A DNA stretch of 24,402 nucleotides from assembly GCA_027943245.1 (NCBI GenBank), contig JANDJZ010000682.1:1-24402 (forward strand), written 5' to 3'. The translations under genes were made by a program, and so were the position numbers. Position 1 is the stretch's first letter. Each line of letters begins with the position of its first letter. Below the pieces are notes generated by a model. That model was not told the origin of the DNA. It made no database searches and worked only from the letters and a program-made list of their open reading frames with translations. The DNA comes from Acanthamoeba sp. SK_2022b (taxonomy: Eukaryota; Discosea; Longamoebia; Acanthamoebidae). Below, in pieces: positions 18,634 to 24,402 of the stretch.

Positions 18634-21600
18634 AATGCGATGCTGATGTGAAGAGTCGATTGCGCGCAGAGCAAGGTGGAGAATTTTGATACGCCCCTGG
18701 AGTGGGCGCGCTTCGTGCAGGCCAGCATCGACGAGTGGAAGCGCGACGTCGAGGAGGTCAAGCGCAAGCAGCACCCGCCCGCCCAGCCGCAGGAGAACGG
18801 CGCGCCCAGCGGGGCTCACGTCGACGACAACATGCGCGCGCCGCAGCCACAGCCACAGCCACAGCCACAGCCACAGCCACAGCCACAGCCACAGCCACAG
18901 CCACAGCCACCATCGACCGCCAGCACGCCGCCGCCGTCGCCGCGGCTGCAGGTGGTCGGGGCAGAGGCGGGCAAGAAGAAGCGGAAGCAGCGGAAGAAGG
19001 GAAAGGGCGGCCAGCAGCCCAAGGGCAGCGCCCCGCCTCCGGAGAGGCGCGACGGCAAGGCCGCCCTCCACGCCGACGCCGACGCCGACGCCGACGTCGA
19101 CGCCGACGTGGTCGTGGAGGTCCTCGACATCGAGCCCGAGCCCGTGGACGACGCGATCGAGCCCCCGTCGCTGTCGTCCACGACCACGCGGATCGTGGTG
19201 TCGCCGGCTGCCGGCGAGCCGCCCTCGTCGCCGCGGCAAAAGTTTGCCGGCGCGCAGTCGGTCGACAGCAAATCGCGGGTGGCCCAGCTGCGGCGGCGCA
19301 AGCTCCAGCGCAACCTCAGCCTGGGCGAGGAGATGATCCTCTCGCTCTCGCGCGAGGACGAGGAGCGGCGGCAGCAGGAGGAGGTCGAGCGGCTGGCCCG
19401 GCTCGAGGACCGCGTGCGGCGCCTCAAGGACGAGCGCGCCGAGTGGCGGCGCGACCGGGAGGCCCACGAGGCGCTCAAGGCCGAGCACGAGAGGCTGCAG
19501 GTGACCGCGCGCAAGGCCCGCGAGGAGTGGAACGCCAGGCACAAGGCGCTCGTGGACAAGGTCAAGGCCAAGGAGGAGCGCCTGGGCGCCACGCGCCGCG
19601 CGCTCGAGGTGAAGAAGCAGCGCGTCGAGGCGCTCAAGCGGGAGGCCGAGGCCAGGGACGCGCAGATCGCCGAGCTCAACGCCGGGGCGGTCGCCGCCCA
19701 CGGCGACGCTCGGGCCGCCCTGTCGGCGAGGGAGGGCGAGTGGGCCGAGCGCGAGGAGGAGCTGAGGCGACGCGCCGACGCCATGGCCGGCGAGATCGAG
19801 TCGCGCAAGGCCAGCGAGGCGCGATTGGCCGGCGAGGTCGAGTCGCTCAAGGCCAGCGAGGCGCGACTGGCCGGCGAGGTCGATTCGCTCAAGGCTAACG
19901 AGACGCGACTGGCCAGCGAGGTCGAGTCGCTAAAGGCGACCGAGGCGCGACTGACCGGCGAGGTCGAGTCGCTCAAGGCCAGCGAGGCGCGACTGGCGAG
20001 CGAGGTCGAGTCGCACAAGGCCAACGAAGCGCGATTGGCCGGCGAGGTCGAGTCGCTGTCGGCGCAGCTCGCGGCGTGCGGCAAGGAGGACGAGTGGGAG
20101 GCGCGCGAGCAGTGCCTGCGAAAAGAGATCGAACAGCTCAGCGCCCACATTAAGGAGGCCGAGGCGGCCAACCGCGCGCAGCTGGACGCCAAGGACCAGG
20201 TCATCGCCGACCTCAGCCAACGGGTCGACGACGGCGAGGCGGCGCTGCGGGGCCTTAAGGAGGCGCTGGCGGCCAGGAGCGGGGAGCGCGAGAAGGCGAT
20301 GGAATGCGAGGAACGCGCGCGGGCCGAGCTGGAGGCCGTGCAGGCGCAGCTTAAGGAGGCGCTCTCGGCGCATGGCGAGGTCATGCAGCGCAGCGAGGAC
20401 GACGCGGAGGAGAAGGTCAGCCTCGAGAACCAGATCAAGCGGCTCGAGAACATGCTGCACTCGCTCATCGATGAGGTCGACAAGAAGCGCATGCGCGAGG
20501 AGGAGCTGCTGGGCGAGATCGAGAAGAGGGAGGAGACCATCAAGGAGCTGCAGCAGAAGATCGAGCATCTCGAGCACCTGCTCAACCGGCAGAAGCAGAA
20601 GCGCCGGGTCAAGCAAACGCACAGCATGCGACTGCAGCGCGAGCTGGGCACGTCCCTGTCCTCTCTTTGCCGCTTTCCCACACACGCATTGCTGACATGC
20701 CTCGTTTCTTTTATTATTATTAATAATAATAATTTATTTTATTTTATTTTATTTTATTAATTTATTTCAATTTATTTCAATTTCGCGTACGTCGTGTGTG
20801 GCCGCGCGAGTAGTGGAGGCGCAGCAGGCGTTGGAGGAGCAGCAGCGCATGGCGGACAAGCTGAAGCAGGAGATGGAGCAGCAGGAGGAGGAGAAGCGAA
20901 AGGAGCTCGAACGAGTCCAGAGGGAGATGGAGATGAAGTCCAAGGAGGAGCTGGAGAAGGAGAAGGAGCGCATGCAGAAGGAGAAGGAGAACCAGCGGTA
21001 CCGCTCCGTGCTTAAGCACCACCACAACCCCGCTCGGTGTCGCTCATTGGTCGCCTCGCGCTTTCCCTCGCGTGCGTGGCAGGCAAGAGCTGGAGAAGAA
21101 GCACCAGAAGGCGGGGCGAGCCAAGGACAGCGAACTGCTGGCGGCCTTCACGGCGGCCGCCAAGGAACAGGTCGAGATGGCCCTCACGCTCGCCAGGTAC
21201 GGAAAGCGCATAATCATGGTTTTTTATTATTTATTATTTATTATTATTTATTATTTATTATTTATTATTCGCCTTTCTTGCGTTCCCACGAGTAAATGTG
21301 AAACTGGCGTGGCGCGATTGGCTGCGCAGAGAGGCCGAGATCCTCGTGGGCCGAATTGAGGATGTAGATAAGAAGGCCCATGCCGCCAATTCGGTCCAGC
21401 AGTGCGTGGCCCTCTTCTTCTTCTTCTTCCACCTCTTCCGCTTCTTCTTCTTCTTCCACACGTCGTGTTGGTGAGAGGAGGAGGGGGGGGGTTGACATTT
21501 CTGACGACGACTGCAACAAACGCATCGCAACAGGCTCAAGGAGTGCAGCCAGGAGGTGATCCAGTGCGTCGAGGAGACGTCCAACGACCCGAGCAACCTG

Positions 21601-21876
21601 CAGATGCAGCAGGCGCTCATGCAGAAGCAGCGAGAGCTGGGCCAGGCCATCCAGCGGGTGGTGATCCACACGACGGTGGAGGGCGCCACGGCCAAGACCG
21701 AGCTGCAGAAGGCCGTCGAGGCCATGGCCAACGCCACCGGCGCGGGGGTGGGCGACGGCACCAAGAGCGCGACCGCGGACGATGCCAACGCCGACAATGT
21801 CACGGTCATGGCCGCAGCCCAGGAGGCCATCCAGGAGATCGAATGCGCCTTCAGCCTCACGCCGGCCAGCGGTGCG

Positions 21877-21922
<46 letters not shown>

Positions 21923-22457
21923 CACGCGCGCGCGCGCACGGCGCTGGTGGCTGACGCCGTGACGCGCGACGTCCAGGCCAATTGTCGATGGGCAGCGGCC
22001 AGCCGTCGGATTCGGTGACGTTGGCCGGGCGCATCCTGGAGAAGGTGAAGCGGTTCGCGCGACTGCTCAAGCAGGTGGCGGCCAAGACGGAGGACCCCAA
22101 GTTCAAGAAGGAGATGCTCGAGTACTCCAACATCCTGCCCGATCGCGCCATTCAGCTCAAGATCATCGCCGCGGTCAAGTCCTCCTCTGCTCGCGACGAG
22201 TCGTCCCAGCTCAGCAGCGCCGCCCAGGGCCTCAAGGTGCGCCTCCCCCGTCCGTCGACGTTGCCCAACGCGTTGAGCGTGTCGTGTGGCGTCTCACGCA
22301 GCAAACCACCGATCAGGTGTCGATCCAAGAGTCGCTCGAGATACTGAGCGTGGCTTCGCTCAAGAAGGGCCTCGCGGCCACCATCAACCAGGTCTCGGCG
22401 CTAAAGAGCCTCATGAGCGCGTGGAAGAACTCCAACACCCTCACCTTCGAGGTGTGA
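16108..22457 (+). CDS. Large coiled-coil protein with dynein-adaptor-like N-terminus (1514 aa, 17 exons)
   Basis: Exons: 16108-16216, 16341-16414, 16505-16597, 16698-16744, 16930-17065, 17156-17325, 17434-17560, 17647-17738, 17836-18034, 18171-18563, 18670-20647, 20811-20997, 21083-21196, 21330-21401, 21534-21871, 21977-22236, 22302-22457; 1515 codons with the stop, phases consistent throughout. Residues 40-350 are mostly coiled coil and resemble CDR2/HAP1/BICD-type adaptors: NLVEEFE at about 44-50, then HAAVEVGQMLVEKNKQL (64-80) like a CC1 box, and EAIFAEIGG (350-358) like a Spindly motif. A basic/acidic low-complexity region follows, then a Pro-Gln repeat (about 538-560), more coiled coil with a 14-residue repeat (about 853-945), and a helical C-terminal region (about 1264-1514; LPDRAIQLKIIAAVK) that recalls talin/vinculin-type bundles. 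The join 20647/20811 needs a GC donor. Two genes merged in my model is possible but the 18563/18670 join is clean. Function is inferred, not known. Confidence 0.8.
16742..16866. repeat. (TTGTG)n pentanucleotide repeat, intron 4 of coiled-coil gene
   Basis: About 20 near-perfect TTGTG units, starting a few bases after the exon 4 donor (16745). Confidence 0.9.
18107..18160. repeat. (TTCG)n/(TTCT)n tetranucleotide repeat, intron 9 of coiled-coil gene
   Basis: Mixed TTCG and TTCT units fill the pyrimidine tract before the acceptor of exon 10 (18171). Confidence 0.85.
18566..18631. repeat. (CA)n microsatellite, intron 10 of coiled-coil gene
   Basis: About 30 CA units filling most of the intron 18564-18669, starting almost at the donor site. 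Confidence 0.9.
18840..18912 (+). repeat. Coding hexanucleotide repeat (Pro-Gln)n
   Basis: About 11 copies of CCACAG encode an alternating Pro-Gln run in the large exon. The 6-base unit keeps the frame if the copy number changes. Confidence 0.92.
19786..20060 (+). repeat. 42-base coding repeat (14-residue heptad-pair)
   Basis: Six to seven tandem copies with the consensus SEARLAGEVESLKA. Each unit is two heptads, so the repeat extends a continuous coiled coil. Confidence 0.9.
20703..20790. repeat. AT-rich intron tract (TTTTA / ATT repeats)
   Basis: Run of TTA, AAT and TTTTA units inside the GC-donor intron 20648-20810, in sharp contrast to the GC-rich exons on both sides. A similar ATT/TTATT tract lies in the intron at 21220-21270. 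Confidence 0.8.
21878..21922. repeat. (CA)n microsatellite, intron 15 of coiled-coil gene
   Basis: About 21 CA units, again starting within a few bases of the donor (21872), followed by a CG-rich dinucleotide run. Confidence 0.9.
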
Positions 22458-22498
22458 GGTGGCTCTTTCCCGCGACGCGCAAAAGGGAGAGTTTAACT

Positions 22499-22506
22499 TA
22501 TAAATA
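22499..22506 (+). promoter_or_regulatory. TATA box for eEF1B beta
   Basis: TATAAATA lies 42 bases past the stop codon of the coiled-coil gene and about 180 bases before the eEF1B beta start codon. It is followed by an AATAAA at about 22521-22526 that could serve as poly(A) signal for the upstream gene, so the upstream 3' end and the downstream promoter appear to overlap. Confidence 0.55.
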
Positions 22507-22682
22507 GGGTGGTATTTATTTGAATAAAGAAAAATATTTATTCGTTGGAACCAAGCCACCAAAAAACCGCCGACGAGCAGGTTAAGGTGGCGTTGGGCCA
22601 TTTCTCCGGTGGGGGCGCTTGGGCGCTGGCCTCGGTTGCATCTTCGCCTTTGCCCGCAGCTCGCAATCACATCCCCTCCGAA

Positions 22683-23606
22683 ATGAACGTGGTTATCTAC
22701 TATGCTGCCCTCCGTGGTATCGACTACATGAGCGAGGCCGTCGCCGTCGAGGCTGCCGCCCCCGCCAAGACCGAGACCAAGCCCTCCGCTGCTCCCGCCC
22801 CCGCCAAGGAGGCGCCCGCCAAGAAGGTCGAGGAGGAGGTGGATGAGGACGACCTTTTCGGAGGCGTCGATGAGGAGGAGCTCGCTGCCGAGAAGAAGAG
22901 GCGCGAGGAGGAGAAGAAGCACAAGAAGAAGGCTGAGGAGATCCAGAGGTCCAACATGTACGTGTTTTCGCTCACAAGGGTTCATTTAGATTCATTTTTT
23001 TTACTGCGATTATCATTTAAATCTCAATTTGGTTCTCGCCGAGTATGCAATATATCGAAGTCATGCGAGCTCATTCACACGCTCCTGTGTCTTCGTCACG
23101 GTAAATTTGCTAAAGCAATTGCGGCAACATTCGCCGGCTCATGTTTTGATTTTGGGCCGGACTACGAGTGTCGCTACACTTTTCCATTCCTTCATCCTCA
23201 TCGATACAGTGTGGCAATGTACTGATTGTTGCCTCTTCTCCTCGCATGCAGCATCTTCGACGTCAAGCCTCTTGGCGATGACACTGACCTGCACGAGATG
23301 GAGAAGGTCGTGAGGGCCATCACCATCGACGGGCTCACTTGGGGTCCCTCTAAGTTCGTCGACATCGCCTACGGCGTGAAGAAGCTTCAGATCAGCTGCG
23401 TCGTTGTTGACGACAAGGTTCGTCCGCCCTTGACAGCCGCTTTCCTGAGATGGGCAGTGCAAGCGAGGCAAAGATTTTGCTGCTTACCCTCTTCTCTATG
23501 TGTCGTTCTACGTGCGTAGGTGTTCACTGAGGACATTGAGGAGCAGATCATGGCGCACGAGGAACTCGTGCAGTCCGTTGATATCGCCTCCTTCACCAAG
23601 GTGTAA
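22683..23606 (+). CDS. Elongation factor 1-beta (eEF1B beta), guanine-nucleotide exchange subunit (175 aa, 3 exons)
   Basis: eEF1B beta exchanges GDP for GTP on eEF1A during translation elongation. Exons: 22683-22957, 23252-23417, 23520-23606; 176 codons with the stop, GT-AG, in phase. The Ala/Pro/Lys linker ([20 protein letters not shown]) leads to the acidic DEDDLFGG box with a Lys/Glu-rich helix, then the exchange domain: [50 protein letters not shown], and the C-terminus [12 protein letters not shown], all classical. The N-terminus is odd: the first in-frame ATG gives only about 20 residues before the linker ([13 protein letters not shown] resembles the PSQADVAVFEAL part of the usual N-terminal domain), and no ATG exists upstream back to the previous gene's stop codon. 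The protein is therefore shorter than the usual 205-230 residues. An inner ATG at 22731 is an alternative start. A 5' untranslated intron ending at the CCCGCAG near 22660 is possible. Confidence 0.9.
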
Positions 23607-24085
23607 AAGCGTTCCCAGCTCACCTGCCCGCTCTACTCATCCCCCCACCCCTTCATGATGGGGTGTTAATAAAGCAGCTGCCAGCTTGCTGCCGTGCTAT
23701 CCCTGTTTCGCGTGCTTGTCGTGCTTTGCGAGACTTGCATTCCGGGCGAGCTCGATGGGCGGTCTGGGAGATTTCGTCGTTGTCCACTTGCTGCGGCGAG
23801 GGAGTGTGGCCCGTGCACGTTCGGGCGGGATCTCCTCATGTGCAGACCAACCTGCGACCTTGGGCCTGCACGCTCATCCACAGACCAACAGCTAACGGCA
23901 ACATTCCTTTTCCTCCCCGCCTCACCTCCAGGTCGAGATACGACAACCTCGGGGGGACACACCATTCGCATTCTCTCTCTTGCCAACGTTCACACGCAAA
24001 GCACAAGCGTACCCGCCCAACTCGAAGAAGAAGAAAGAAGAAGGCGGAGTAGTGAGAAGAAGAGGAGAAGAGACATAGCCAAAAA
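23607..24085. other. Intergenic: eEF1B beta 3' region and promoter of BRCT gene
   Basis: 479 bases. An AATAAA at 23669-23674, about 65 bases past the eEF1B beta stop, is a good poly(A) signal. The rest should be the promoter and leader of the next gene; a purine-rich GAAGAAGAAAG stretch precedes the start codon. Several short open frames here show no conservation signal that I can see. Confidence 0.55.
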
Positions 24086-24402
24086 ATGAGCAACAGTCCA
24101 GTACAGGAGACCAAGGGGGCCTATGCCGACACCGACGCGTTCGTGGGGCTGATGTTTGCCATATCGGGCAAGTTCAGCGAGTCACACGCCGCCCTCAGCT
24201 CCCTCATACGCCGCAACGCAGGCGACGTGAAGGCCTCCGTGACCAAAGCCGTACGAGCCACTACTTTGTTTTACACCACTACCCCTTTTTTTTTTTTCCC
24301 TACTAGGCGTGTAGAACACACTTTAAGACGTGTTGTTACTTCTTCATTGCTGGTAGGTCACGCACCTGGTATCGACCTTGGACGACTTCAGCAGCCGTTC
24401 CA
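24086..24402 (+). CDS. BRCT-domain protein, N-terminal part only (runs off the window)
   Basis: Exon 1 is 24086-24250 and exon 2 starts at 24357 (GT-AG, phase 0), giving 70 residues before the window ends. After about 15 residues the sequence follows the BRCT pattern: FAISGKFSESHAALSSLI, then NAGDVKASVTKAVTHLVST. BRCT domains bind phosphopeptides or DNA ends and are common in DNA repair proteins. Dictyostelid and other PARP-like proteins carry a BRCT domain of this type, so a PARP is one possibility, but ligases and others also fit and the window does not show the rest. The ATG follows a run of adenines and is the first in frame. Confidence 0.7.
   Translation, partial: MSNSPVQETKGAYADTDAFVGLMFAISGKFSESHAALSSLIRRNAGDVKASVTKAVRATTLFYTTTPFFFFPTRRVEHTLRRVVTSSLLVGHAPGIDLGRLQQPF

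Noticed and set aside
18334..19701. Another antisense open frame of about 455 codons
   Set aside because: It runs through the CA repeat intron and the PQ repeat and gives low-complexity Leu/Val/Arg text; this is a composition artefact.
18816..20681. Very long open frame (about 621 codons) on the - strand opposite the coiled-coil exon
   Set aside because: It is a shadow of GC-rich, Glu/Lys/Leu-rich coding sequence; its translation is a Ser/Arg-rich mixture without domains, while the + frame shows clear heptads and clean splice phases.
20703..20760. Read-through of the large coiled-coil exon to the stop at 20760
   Set aside because: It would end the protein with AT-rich intron text (IIINNN) and orphan the downstream conserved exons, which join in phase through a GC donor.
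23607..24085. tRNA or other small RNA gene in the gap before the BRCT gene
   Set aside because: I looked for a B-box (GGTTCGANNCC) and cloverleaf pairing on both strands and saw none; short open frames there also lack support.

Overview
This is a eukaryotic nuclear window with eight protein genes, seven of them complete. Genes have 3 to 17 exons separated by many short introns (mostly about 50-250 bases), coding sequence is GC-rich, and intergenic gaps are short. Several introns carry long dinucleotide, CCA, TTGTG or poly-C/poly-G tracts. Gene content and style suggest a free-living amoebozoan, most like Acanthamoeba; this is an inference from style, because no rRNA or species marker is present. 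All gene models below were built by hand, joining exons on splice sites, codon phase and family conservation.

Left part: EBP2 (ribosome biogenesis, + strand, 144-1660) converges on a 14-exon acyltransferase of the LPEAT/LPCAT type with four C-terminal EF-hands (- strand, 1876-5263). Next come two more - strand genes in tandem: a DBP5/DDX19-type DEAD-box mRNA-export helicase (5978-7828) and an ABCG half-transporter (8074-10941). The ABCG gene is divergent from a secreted nucleotide pyrophosphatase/phosphodiesterase-like enzyme (+, 11304-13901).

Middle: 13902-16107 is a different kind of DNA, with lower GC and no convincing intact gene. It holds a poly-T tract and two diverged tandem copies of a roughly 600-660 base unit. 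Each copy has remnants of the same short hydrophobic reading frame on the - strand, followed by an AT-rich inverted repeat. It reads like a decayed duplicated or mobile segment.

Right part: a 17-exon gene (+, 16108-22457) encodes a coiled-coil protein of about 1514 residues. Its N-terminal third resembles CDR2/BICD/HAP1-type dynein adaptors, with a CC1-box-like and a Spindly-like motif, and its C-terminal third looks like a talin-type helical bundle. Only about 40 bases after its stop codon lies a TATA box for eEF1B beta (+, 22683-23606). The window ends inside a BRCT-domain gene (+, from 24086).

The genes do not form one pathway; they are ordinary compactly packed eukaryotic neighbours. The most interesting points are the candidate amoebozoan dynein-dynactin adaptor, three introns that seem to use a GC (GCAC...) rather than GT donor, a non-canonical HX4E catalytic motif in the acyltransferase, an apparently N-terminally shortened eEF1B beta, and the tandem-duplicated island.
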